From: Paralichthys olivaceus | Lineage: Eukaryota; Chordata; Actinopteri; Pleuronectiformes; Paralichthyidae | Direction of reading: 5' to 3' | DNA length: 64,000 bases | Assembly: GCF_024713975.1 (NCBI RefSeq) | Contig: NC_091113.1 | Coordinates: 14,892,501 to 14,956,500 of the forward strand | In this document: positions 35,301-47,706 of the stretch, piece after piece | Numbering within the stretch: the stretch's first letter is position 1 | How the letters are laid out: each line of letters opens with the position of its first letter | Position numbers and translations under genes: made by a program | The notes under the pieces: model-generated | What the model saw: only the letters and a program-made list of their open reading frames with translations | What the model was told of the DNA's origin: nothing | The model's database searches: none

Positions 35301-38300
35301 ATTTCATAATTGCTATTTTACTCCTGACTTGTCTTTCCAGTCTGATACTAAAAATCACTAGAGTTTCACTAGATGACATACAATTCTATATTGAGAGAAA
35401 TTAAACTCCATATTGAGTGAAATGGCAGGAGAGTTGTCTTCATTTTATGCTAGTGAAGTAAAATAACATCACTGAGTTAAATATTAACATTTGATACAGT
35501 TGAAATCCACAAATCCACAATTAGAGTACATTTTACCCTATTTAGACCGGGACCGAATGTTGTCATTTTCTGGCTTAAAATTAGATTACATTTGAGTAAA
35601 ATTTACTTTCATAACTTTCTAATGTGTCCATGTGTCCACATTACTGTAGGATCTCCACTGTACTGAAGATAACTGGTACATACTGGAGCCCAGAACAGAT
35701 ACGCACCCTGATCGCGGCCAGTGCCACCTGAATCTCAAGTTCATCCATAAAGCGGTGAAAACTTCTTTTCTGATTCTACTCATCCTGTAACACTTAGTTT
35801 ATTCTTGATATAGTTTACATGTATTCATGAGAGTATATATATAAGCTCTAGTCTGCAGTAAAATCTGCTCTGTCATGGTGAAATTGACCCATGTTGAGAC
35901 TGGGCATGTCTTGTGTGACTGACAGAGAGATGGGACGCTGAGTGCTGGCCGTAGCGCTTATATCAACTACTGTGGGATCCTGCAGCAGTTTGTTCAAGCT
36001 TACATCTCCAAGCAACAGGTAAACGAGAAGCTGACTCTCACCCCTTCTTTAACTATTTAAATACATTCTCTCCTCTTAAATCCTCTCTTCTTGTGTCGTC
36101 TCTCTTCAGAGTTCTGCTCCGTGGAAAGGGGAGTTGTGTGGGGAGGCTCAGACTCTCCTCGAGCTGTATGCGACGGAGAATGACCTCTCCCCTTTTCTTC
36201 AGGACCTGGCGTAAGCACCATGTTAACACCCAGCAGATTTGAACATAGGACCAAGTCTGTCTTATCATTCTTATGTGCTTGTTGGTGTGTGATTTTTCAA
36301 TAGTATCATTTATCAGCTGTTAGTGGAATCATATCATGATGATATGAAAATACCATATCACTGTTTCCCAAGGCTCTGCTGGCCAAGGGAATTATTCAAC
36401 GTTATCTTTAAATACAGATCTGTGGTTGTTGACTTTCTGTTCTGAGTAACGTCCTGGATGTGTGTGACTCTGACAGGAAGTGGGTCACGTACAGTAATTT
36501 GTATCAGAGCCTGGAGGTGGACTCGTCTGTGCTGTTCCATCAGCTCACCAGTATAGAATACCACTGGCATCAGCAGCAGCTGCCCTACCAGCAGGTACGA
36601 TGCACCTAACCCTGAATGAGCTCTACCTCAACTAGCTGCTAAATGAACATGCAACATAAAATGATGCTTATATGTCATAATTTCAATAATAATAGTCCAG
36701 TAAGTGTTTAGTCATGTCAAGTCCTTTTGTTTTAAGAACTCCTAAAATGAGATTTCAAATGCTCATACTTATAACCGAGCATATTAAAGCTATGATATTA
36801 CAATTTAGGTAAAGAATCTTAATACTGTTGCTCTCTGCCCAAAACTACCTCGTCATTTCTTTATCAGGATTAGACTTGGATTAGAATTGGTTGGGTTCTT
36901 GTTGGTAGATTTGCTTTCGGTTGCTGGTAAAATGAAACCAGGAGCTTGTATCTAAAGATGAATAACATTTTGTTGTCTGTGAACAGAAACAGGAACTTGG
37001 AGACTCTCTTCATGGTTTCCTGCAGTACGGACTCTGTCTAGTGGCCAAATACAGAGACATCTTCCCCCCAACACCCAGTGCTACTCCGAAACTACACACA
37101 CTGCTCAGGTACAGCCTGTCATATATGTTCATATGTTTATAGTATTGATGACAAGAATGTTGTAATGACAGGCATAGATGATGCAGTACATGAATGTGCT
37201 TTTTTTCCTTTAGAATCTTGGTCCAGATATGTAAGACTCAGGCGTTTCAAAAACTGAACCCGGCTCAGTTTGAGTTGCATGATGAGGTCATCGATGCCAT
37301 ACAGGTCAGTAGTCATTTTTATGAGGTCATTGCATACTGCATGCATATAATCAGGCCTTAATAACTTGTCATATATCTTTTAACTCCAGAATGGTACACA
37401 GGAGTGGTTTACCATCAAAAAGGGTTTGCATCAGCCAATGACTAAGGTAAAGACATCATGTAAACCTCAAACGATGTACCAGGAGCAGAGTTGATGCTTA
37501 TCCGATATCTCTTATTTATGACTTGTTGTCTTTGCACCGCCCTGACATGCAGGACCTGTCAGAGACTGTGGCTGCCCTCTCCAAACTGATCGGGGAGGTG
37601 CAGGAAGACATTAAACATAACAAAGACGTCTGGAACAGGGTATTTGTTAGGTAAGGTGGGACCAGTGGAACTTTGTCATGATATATTTGACCCGCTAAAC
37701 GCAGGCCTCACTAATTACATGAGTAATATTCTGCATCATGTAAGCTTGGTGCAGGGCCTTAGCATTAGCACTTTTTGTAACAATGTTACAAAGTCCTTCA
37801 AAAGAGAATAAAACAATAACATTTAAAATAAAAGACATTTAAGAATACCAGAAGACGACTATCAACTGATTCAAGATGGCACTTAGGCTCATAGGGAGTT
37901 AGTTAATTCTTGATATACACAGGGGCTTGGTGATATAACACTTTGAAAGTAATCAATCGAATCTTAAAATCAATGTGAAAACAAACAGGAAGCCAGTACA
38001 GCGAGGCTAGAATCTTTGTTATGTGGCTATGTTCTCTGCATTAGTAAGCAGAGCTGCAGCATTTTGTACTAACTGAGGGCGATGCAGGGAGGCCACAGTA
38101 ATACCCGTTTAGAGGTTATTACAAAAATCATCAGAGTAGCAGAACAAACTGCATCAGGAATATTTTTTACTTTTGTAATAATATTATAATAATAATACGT
38201 TTTTTTTTCTCCCCGTCGTTTAGTGCCGTGCAAGTGGATGTGTTCACTGTTATCTATCAGAGGTTTGACTCCCTGGTAAGTTCTCAATAGCTCTTTAAAT

Positions 38301-41300
38301 TTAGATTTCTTCACAAACATGACATGCAATGATGGACATTACTTTGCATGAAATGTTTGGCACTTCTCAGTCTATTTTTGCACCATTCTGATTTGCACTA
38401 GTCACATCCCCTCTATCATGTGCCTTTTGGTTTTATGTCACTATAGTACTTAATATTTTGCGTAGGTATATGTTTGATCTACACCAGGAATTTGAGAGAA
38501 TCAGCATTCCAATCCTGTCTATGTCCTGTGCATATGGCAGAAATGAAATGAAATAAGTTGACTTATTACTCATACTTGCATCAGCTCATCACATTTTTCC
38601 TCTCCTCTCCTCTCCTCTCTTCTCCACAGCTGGCAAAAGAAGTGAAGGAAACCTTGTCACTGATGGATAGTCAGATTGAGCAGCCTCTGGCCAACAGTCT
38701 GTTCCCGGTTTACCTGAGCCTGCAGGCCATCCACAAAGACAAGGCATTCTTACAGAAAAGGTCAGACATCATACTCAAAACACATTAGCATCTTTTCTTT
38801 GTCAGACGTACTCCACCACATCACTATCAGATGAGCTGCAGCACCACTTCATTGTCACCCACCGGTCATGGTCCAAATGTGTTCATTAGAGATGATTCTA
38901 AAGTAAGTCATAGAAATGTTAAGTATTGTTCCCCTTTTGAGTGCCTTGTCAGTGTCTAGATACAAAACATACAGCGCATCTCCACTTCCTGTCATTTTAC
39001 TAGAGTGAAGCTGAAATCTCTCAGATACGGGTACCAGCAACAAGTACTTTTGACTTCATTTGAAATCAGTAATAATTGTGGAGCGAAACCACAGTATCAA
39101 GATCCCAGGAGTTTTCTGGAAGCTGGTGAAAGGAGAACTCAGGAAGCAGCTACTGTCTTATGCAGAATATTTTAATGTAGTCTTAATGCATCAAGGAGAC
39201 AAGAAGGTGGAACAATATACAAACGCTAACACAGTAACACCCCCAAGTCTGAAGATGTCTCCTCCAGCCTCCCCATATATCTTCCTCTACCTGCAACACC
39301 CATTCTAACAGCACATCAATGAATGGCTAGAATGTATATGTACTCATTTTGTGACGATGGTAAACACGACCCCCTGAAGGCAGCAACATGCTAAATCGAC
39401 TAGGGAGGCACGGATTGAGGGAATCAGGGATGTGCCAAATGAGTGCAGGAAGTGGGGATCTGATATGAGGAAAGGTTTTTTAAACCAAAGTCTGTTTTGT
39501 CAAATTAGCTCCACAGTCCCCCCCATATCACAACATTAAAAGTAAACTGTATGTGCCCCCAAGATACAACTACATACAGGAAGAACACCACTGACCTTAC
39601 TCCTAAAAAAACTGTGTGAGATGGAACAGATGAGGAGGAGTTTGTCTGTTGTTTCAGGGGATTACTGGAGCTGACAAACTTCCATGAGAACTTCAGCAAA
39701 GCTCTGCCTTACTGGCTCAACCAGGCATATAGCAAAACTCAAGACAGGGTGGAACGGGCTGTGCAGGTGGACCAGGTACAGTAACACTTTTGATGCAGTA
39801 CAATTATTAGAATTCATCATGTCATTATACTGTATGTTTTCAATTCCTCAGCTCCAGCCCCTCCAGTCTGGTTCAGTGCCAATAAAACACAGTTCCTCAG
39901 CAGTGGACCTGGTGGCATGTGTCCAGCCTATCTGCCAGCTGTGGGAGCAGCTCTCCTGGCCTGACCCTGAGGAGGCCTTTATGCTCATGGTCAAGCTCAC
40001 TGAGGTACATAATAGTTCCATTCACATGCTATATTAATCACATCATCGGAGTATGGGAACTCAGGCAGATGACACTCTTTGCCCTTGGTGTGTTTCCAGG
40101 ATGTCTGTAAGATTGTCGTAAACTACTGTTGCCTCCTGAAGGAGAGGGTCAAGGTGCTGTCTAAGAACTCCGATCATGGCAGTGCTATAAATATGGTAAA
40201 CGCAGACAAAGAGAGAAGAATAGAAATATTTCAAAAGCTACATAATACACAAGAATCTTAAATCCCTGCTGTCCCTGCAGTTGTGTGTGGTAGTGAACGA
40301 CTTGGAGCACCTAAGGTCTGTCCTGACCAGACTTCCTTCACAGCTGAACTGGGCAGGGCTTCGGGATCGCACGCAAAATGTCATAGGTGAAAGCCAGTTC
40401 CACAACACACTGCCCTCGCAGCTTCAGCAGGCACAGAGCATCCTCAGCCGAGAGATCCGCTCTGCTCTGGACACTCTCGGGAAAAAGGTGTGTATACGTG
40501 ATATTGCTTAAATGTAAAGTATCAAGGAAAGGAATGGTAATCAATCAATCATCTGTCTATCAGCTGAGACATATAACATCACCTCTTTGTCTGTATGTCT
40601 CACAAGCTGAATACCGACATTGAGACTCATGTCAGGAAAATGTCAACCAGGCAACGGATTCCCTCCAAATCCACAGAGGATGTAAGAGACAATCGCAGCC
40701 AGTTTAGCACTAATATTGTTGTCTGTAGCGTTTGCTCCATATCCAGTCCTCTCGTCCGTTTTAGGCAGCAGCCCCTCTGATGCGCTATCTGGAACAAGAG
40801 CTGCACTACATGAATGAAAACCTGGTCACAGAGAACTTCAACAGGTACATGGCTCGATTATCACCAGGCTACATCCGAATTCTTGTCTTTCGTCATGAGC
40901 TCTGATGGATCCATGACTTGTCTATGTGGGATTTAATCCAGTTTCTGTCACTCGACATCAGCTCGTGAAATGTTGTCACTGTTTTTACTCCTGCTCCCAG
41001 TCTTCTGACTCCCCTTTGGAATAACTCGGTGAAGATCCTCTACCAGGTGGCTACTCAGCATCCACAACAAGAAGGGCTGATGGTGTTCTGCCAGAGACTG
41101 CTGTATACTCTGCAGGTTGGTCTCTGGCCACGTGGTTGACTATAAGAGCAAAATACTCCTTTTACAGTCGACTGTCACATACATGTGTGAATTCAGACCA
41201 TAGACTGAAAATAGATGGACGACCTGTCAGCAGAAGGGGAAGTCAAATCCTCTTGATCGCCCCCTGGTGGCTGGCTGCAGTATAAGTCATAAACTGTGCC

Positions 41301-43545
41301 TCCTCCATGTTAACTGACGGGACATGGACCCACCTAAAAAGTCAAAGTACATGTTAATTACATTTTTTGGATGGTTTCTGTCAGTTTAGGAAGATATTAT
41401 CATACTGATGCCTGTTAAAGTGCTGATTTTTTACTTTTCCACTAAGTTTGGTTTTAATTATTTGATGCTATAAAATGGCGTCTTGTTTATTTTAAGAATC
41501 CTCCCCCCCCCGACACAGCTTACGATTGATGTGTTCTATATATTTCAGTGCCTAGAGCAGTGCTTCCATGCTGAGGGAAACGGACTCCCTCTGAAATCAC
41601 TTCACTCAGATGAGTACAAGGTGAGAAACTGCAGATACAGCAGAGGACGGTTTTAATTTATTTGACTAATGTAGGATTAGTCACACTTTCTCCATTAGAA
41701 CAAATTGGGGAAAGTGGTGAGTACTGTAATGAACACACACAATTTACAATAAATTATCTCTCCTCTCTGTACAGACTCTCAAAGCTCACCTGACTCACAA
41801 CTCTCTGAGCAGCCAGGAGCTCATGCAGAAGTTCCTCGATAGAAAGATAAAGGAGCAGGTGAGAAGGTCGACTGCTGTAAATGTGTAAACTCGTGTGAGT
41901 CCTTTGCTATAAGGCTTCTGTTTCCTCTGTACGATGACAGAACGTGTACAGTGGAGAGAAATACGGTGCAGTCACCCTCCTCACATCCTACAGGAGATCG
42001 GACCAGAGACTTAGAGTTGAGGTGTTGAATGCTGTAAACCTCTTACCAATGGACTCTAATGGTAAGACCATAGAAAACAACAATCACAGCCACATACATT
42101 ACAAAAACTAGAGTAAAGCGTATACCCTATATGGGTCAGTTCCCTAAATGTATCTTTATCAGCAAGACCCATGAATTATTTGTTAAAGTGAAAATCCCCT
42201 GATCTGCTCCTTTACCCGCATCCACGCCAAATTTAAATGGGTTCTTTCTTGGCCCATGTCCCATCCTCCTACTGAATTCCTTCAGAATTCATGCCATAGT
42301 TTTCCATGTGACCTTTTTCCAGGTTTTAGTGATCCATTTGTGCAGCTGTGTCTGGAGCCTCGCCACATCTTTCCTGAGGTTGAGCCTCGCTGCACTCAGA
42401 TCAAAAGCTGTGACCTCAACCCCCTTTTTGACGAGGCCTTCGAATTGTAAGTTACAGGCCATTAACGTCAGTATTCTTTCTCGGGTCTTGGCTTTTGACT
42501 CTCATAGTCAATCTGTGGCCTTGATATGTTTTTGACCTCCTTCATCTCCACCCCTTCTCTGTTTTATATCATAGTCTGGTTTCCCTGGATCAGTGCCAGG
42601 CTCCAGGGGCTTGCCTGGTGGTGACCGTTCTGGACCATGACACCTTAAAGGCGGACGACTTTGAAGGCGAGGCCTTCCTGGGACTCAAGGTCATACCGGG
42701 AGTTGGTGGAGCAAGGGAGGGAGATGGACTCAACGCACGGCCGGACAGCCCCCCTGCTCAGATACGCCTACCTCTGATCCATCCTAAACCTAATGGTATG
42801 ATCTATCAGTTGGTTTAGACCAGTCTAGCAGCTTTTAATTTAACTTCCTTTTTTCAGGGGGCAATAGGGCAAAAAAGAATCTGAGTCCCTATGAAATGTC
42901 TCTACTTTCACTGTGGTGAAATTGTATTTGGTCACAAATTAGTGGGATTTGATTAAACACATGGAAAACTCAACACAAGTACACAACTTTATATTACTAT
43001 AATGGCACCCAGTAAAGTGTATAGCTCCACCAAGGCCCAATAATCCCATTATGAAACCACATTTACATTTATTAGATCTAGATCTTTAGTTGGATCTGCA
43101 CCAAATTTGAAACACTCAAAAAATATCAGGCCCCTGATCAAGACCGATTTTTTCTTTTTATCAAGATCCATTAATTGTTCTCGGAAAATTGATTAAAAAA
43201 TGGTGAAAAACACATTAGCTTGCAATGTTAAAGGAAGTGGTTCTACTTCCTGATCCAGATCCAATATCTAATTGTTTCTATCCTGACCAATACCACATCC
43301 TTCCATCATCCATCCAGAAATAATAGACAAACAAAATGTGGATGTATACTGTGACAATCCAACTATGATCGAAATCCAGTTTAGTTGTTGCAGACAACAA
43401 TGTGTTTCTTTTTTTCCTATATTTTCCAGAAGACAGCATTCTGAGGCTACTGGAGTCCAGGAAGGGAGAACGCGAGGCTCAGGCCTTCGTGAAGAAGCGA
43501 AGACAGAGAGAGAAACAGTCTCAGGAAGGGACGGAACAGAAATAA
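32359..43545 (+). CDS. unc13d: Unc-13 homolog D (Munc13-4)
   Basis: Thirty-four coding exons with consistent phases (3348 nt, 1115 aa; human 1090): 32359-32418, 33192-33212, 33412-33468, 33547-33603, 33723-33830, 33925-33984, 34108-34174, 34676-34856, 34926-34970, 35059-35130, 35213-35282, 35650-35754, 35926-36018, 36110-36210, 36477-36594, 36987-37108, 37214-37304, 37390-37446, 37553-37650, 38224-38275, 38630-38760, 39658-39775, 39852-40004, 40100-40195, 40281-40487, 40607-40681, 40765-40844, 41001-41115, 41549-41620, 41775-41858, 41941-42061, 42323-42446, 42575-42795, 43430-43545. C2A spans about residues 120-300 ([29 protein letters not shown]), the MUN domain follows ([46 protein letters not shown]), and C2B is about 925-1080 ([27 protein letters not shown]). 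It primes secretory lysosome exocytosis in cytotoxic and other blood cells, with Rab27. A plus-strand AATAAA near 44354 may end the transcript. Any earlier 5'UTR exon was not found. Confidence 0.97.
37850..38110 (+). repeat. LINE-derived non-coding repeat, copy 2 (unc13d intron)
   Basis: AATCAATCGAATCTTAAAAT, ACAGGAAGCCAGTACAGCG, GAGCTGCAGCATTTTGTACT and AACTGAGGGCGATGCAGGGA follow the known order of the repeat family also seen at 15485-15975. Confidence 0.5.
41195..41430 (+). repeat. Non-autonomous DNA transposon (CCATAGACTG... type) in unc13d intron
   Basis: GACCATAGACTGAAAATAGA, TTGATCGCCCCCTGGTGGCT, GCAGTATAAGTCATAAACTG and CCTCCATGTTAACTGACGGG occur in the order of a widespread percomorph repeat. 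A 5' stub of the same family (CCATAGACTGTATATAAAGA) is at 29542-29561. Confidence 0.6.
43020..43330. repeat. Dispersed repeat 'CCACCAAGGCCCAA' (copy 2, last unc13d intron)
   Basis: CTCCACCAAGGCCCAATAAT, AGATCTAGATCTTTAG, GGATCTGCACCAAATTTGAA and ATCAAGATCCATTAATTG. It is related to the copy at 20090-20334. Confidence 0.6.
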
Positions 43546-45279
43546 ATACTGAAACAAGCTCTTCCTCCAAAAATATACAATTTGTTTTTAATGATCTGTA
43601 CCAAAAACAAAAAAGATCCACTCAGATGGAAACACTGGTGTTGGATGAATTGTGTGTTGGTTAATACCAAAGACCATCACAGTGATCATGAACATGTTCA
43701 CACCTGCATATAAACCATACAAGCCTTCATACATCTGTTTGCTTCCCAATGCTTTGCCTTATCAGTGCAAAAGATAAGTATGACATCATTGAACTGTATA
43801 TGACTACATTTGACAAATGTAATGTCAAAGATTACTACAAATGTAAAAATTGGCAGAGAACTCTGTCCAAACATAGCAAAGAGGCTGGTAAAAAAAAAAG
43901 ACAGAATGTGTATGTTTGCGTTAACATGAAAAATATTTGAAGTAAAAATTAAAATGATGTAATTTCAAAGACTACACAAGTTGACTGAGTACATTTGCCT
44001 TGATTGTGTTAACATACTTTCCTCTTCCAGTCTATGTAGAACACTGGAGAAAACCTGAGTGCTTTAAAAGGGGCCATCTGTTGGAAACTTCAACAAACAT
44101 TACTAATTCTTTAAATAACTTTCCATTATTTAACAGTAATTTTAAATAATTTGTTTGCTAAAATAACTATTGAAAAATACAAAATTAAACTTATACTAGA
44201 CGCGCTACCAGCAGACTGGTATGGCCCCTTTTTGGCTGTAGCATTATTGGATTACTGTTGGGATGAAACTAAATATAACTAAATGTAACTTTAACTATTT
44301 TCAGTCAGACCTGTTGATTTTGTTAAGACAGCTCATCACCCTTCGAACATCTGAATAAAAACCTGCCGTGTTCCGTCCATTAATAGAGTTCTGGGTTCTT
44401 TGATTTAGGATGTCGACACACAGCACAGTGGACCAGCCTGACACCACCAGACCACCAAGCCCAACTTAAGCTGCTTTTAGACATCAACTCTGGAGAATTG
44501 CAGACATTCTCTGGAGTTCATGTCTGAAACAGCTATGGTCCCACCTCACCCATTAGTAACTCCTCATATATCTCATTCATGGACAGCATGTGTTGTAAGT
44601 GGGTGGACTCTGGTCGAATCTACTCATTGCTGTGGAGGACTGGGGATTTAAGATTTATGAAAACTGTGGATTATTACGAGGGAGAGCCCAAAATGTTCAG
44701 TTTTCATTTGAAATGTTTCGGAGCTTTTCAATTGCCAACATACAAACAAATGCCATTGACCTTTGTTGAAGTAAGGTGACTGCGACCATGTTTAAACCTC
44801 AGCAGATCACACTGGAACTATCCAGACTGAGGGAGAAGACTGTTTTCTGTATGTTTAGGGTGAGATCATGCTTTAATATATCAGAATATGATTAAGAACT
44901 ATGTGTGTATATGATTCATAGTTAGGGTTAGTGAAGAAATAACAGGAGGACAAATCAAGGACGGGTTAAGAACAGTGTTGCTGGTCAAGAGCATTAACTA
45001 GTAAATTGTACTGGTGTTTCATGGGTAACACTGAAGTAATTATTAATTCTAAATTCCACTTTAAGAGCTTTTGCTTTGTTACCAGCGCTCACTAAACTGG
45101 TCATTCATCAGTAAAAGTCATCTTAAAAATACAAAACCAGATCAGGGTTGGGAGTTGTCACCATGTTATAAAAACGACCTCAACGTAATTCTGAATGGTG
45201 GCTGAGAGCCAAGGCTGGTATCTGTGGAATCAGGACTGACTGGTCTGTTAATCGGCGGTGGTCCGACTGGGTTGTGAGG
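43546..45279. other. Convergent 3' regions of unc13d and unk
   Basis: The two stop codons face each other across 1.7 kb. I see no gene. A plus-strand AATAAA is near 44354. The stretch 44463-44532 is copy 3 of the 'TTTCAGACATGCACT' repeat family (it contains CTGGAGTTCATGTCTGAAAC). The rest is ordinary AT-rich sequence. Confidence 0.5.
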
Positions 45280-47675
45280 TCAAGAGAGCTGCGGCTCCAG
45301 GGTCTGTTCGGGGCAGAGCGGGCATTCTGTCGAGGCAGAGCAGCTCTCGCACTGTAGTCCATGGCCGCAGGGCAGGGACACCGAGCCCGGCTCGCCACAC
45401 GTCACACAGCACTGCCTTTGCTTCCTGTACACCACCTGGAAACACAGGGATGGAAAGTGGATGAGTCAGAGGAAATCACATGATGTTCACAGATATCTTC
45501 TGAGCAGGAAAAAAAAACGAGATTGGAATAAAGGGAACAATTTGAAAAAAGGCTGCAGGGAAAGGGGGATGATTAAAAAAACAAATTAAACTAGTATGAA
45601 ACAGAGGAGAAAAGGTCAGCAACCAAGGTGATACATCTTAAAAAGACAATTCATAGATGATTAGCAGAAAGCACTTTTATGGACCAACCAACACCTTAAG
45701 AATAAAAGCTTTCTATTCTATTTTATTCACACTATTATGGTTATTTCATAACCATGAGCCAATTTCAGACATGAACGTTCAGGTAAGTGGTTGCGTCTGG
45801 GTAGAGGTCTTGAATCTACATTGGCATCTTCCACATGTATGGCAATTCATTTCCATGCTGAAATTATTTTTTGTTTTGTTTTGCGTAAATTGTGTGTCGA
45901 CATAACCACAGCCAATCCACATTCGGCTCACTCGGACATTATCGAGAGTTGTTCTCTCTGTTGACTGAGGTATGTAATCCCACCTGTTCTACAGCGTGTA
46001 AGCAGCTACAGAGTTGAGCCTGCAAACTGAGGACTGACTCCAAGGGCAGTCTATGTAGTAGCTGGAGTTGGTGAAGTGCTAGATGGGGGTTGTCTCCGCT
46101 CCTTAAGCTCTCCAGCGCCTCCTGCAGGAGAGTAGCCTGCCTCTGTGCCTCCTCCTCAGCTTGCCTGGCTCTCTCCGCCTCCATGGCTAATCGTGCTGCA
46201 TGGGCACGAGACTCCTCTGCATCCGCCTTCAGTGCAGCCCATGACTACAAGACATTAAGCAGAGCAAAAAGTGTTCATTAAAAAAACAGCTGATGTCCAT
46301 GAGTGTGATTAAGATGCAATTAAGAATCCCTCTTTTGACTCATTTCAATTTCAGGATATGTTGTATACATTGAAGAAGTATTGAAAAATCCCTGTATACA
46401 TGGTCATAACAGCATCCAGTATTCATAACATCTGTGTGCAGTTGTCTTATTTTTTCAAGAGTCAGTCTGTATATTCTGTACCAACAAAGAATGAAACCTA
46501 GAGTTGAAATGCCACAGTATCCCAGTTCCTAGATCTCATTTTCCAGTGGTCAAAAAACCCACTAACATCTGGCTTTTGTCAGCAATTAGAATGGATACAA
46601 TCAACATTCACTCCCGGGTCAAATAACTCTGCAATAGACATTTTTTTTTATCGGCTCCAGCTCTGATTGGCAGTGATGGAAACATTTTTCTTTGATTGGC
46701 AAGACAGCAAGCTTCTCAGTTTCTGGTGCGTCTGTGATGTCAAATGTGACTCACCAGGGAACAAAAACAAACTCCTCTACTGGCAATGGGAAAGGAGTTT
46801 ATCTAATACCTGCTAATTTTGAGGTAAAAGAGGTATATGACCCCATTTACACCTGGTATTGTTATCTGATTCGAAGTAGTCAGCACTAGGTTCAGGTCTG
46901 AATGCACCCACATGTGTTCTGAGATCCGCTGACTGACACCACAGGAGAAGCATGTGGCTAAATTCTTTCTGCTTCACAGAAATGTGGATACCAGATGTTA
47001 ATACCAGTACGAACAGGACCTATCAGATACTACTAAGAGCTTATCCAGGTTTCTTAAACCAGAATAAGATGTTTACACATAACCATGATATTCCCCCCAA
47101 AAATCTGATTGTATCTGAGATACTAGTGTGCATGTACACACACTTCATGTCACAGACCCATGCACACATGCCCCACTACCTACCTACCTGAGCTGTGTGT
47201 CTCCAACTGTGACCCCACTGCTTCAGTGCCCTGTGAGCCTCCTCCAGCTCCTGTTTGAGCCGGGCGGTCTCTGCACAGGGCCCAGAGGGCAGCAGGGTGG
47301 GGGGTGTACCGGGGGAGCCCTGCCCTGATGGAAAGTGCTCCCAGATGTTAGTGCTCATACCGTTCAAACCTAGAAAATAACAGAATAAATATTATCAAAA
47401 ACACCTCATCACTCACTGCACCATGTGATGTCTTGGATCAAATTCCACTAACCTAAAGAGCTATGAGACGGCCCAAGGAAGGAGCTCTCTGATTGGCTAG
47501 GTTGTGACAGGTGAGAAGAAAAGAAGGGTGATGCATGTGTCCTGATTGGAGGGGACGGTGAGGGGGAACTGAACGGAGCTGAGCTGCTGAAGGATCCTGG
47601 GATGTTGACTGGGGCGGAACTCTGGAGCTGGCTGCCTCCTACAAAAGCAAATACACAAATTGTTACTTCTATGGT

Positions 47676-47706
<31 letters not shown>

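Noticed and set aside
39060..39308. Open frame in an unc13d intron
   Set aside because: No homology recognised, and it lies inside an intron whose flanking exons splice in phase.
45180..45464. Plus-strand frame over the last unk exon
   Set aside because: It is the antisense of the RING-like exon, which matches unkempt perfectly on the minus strand.
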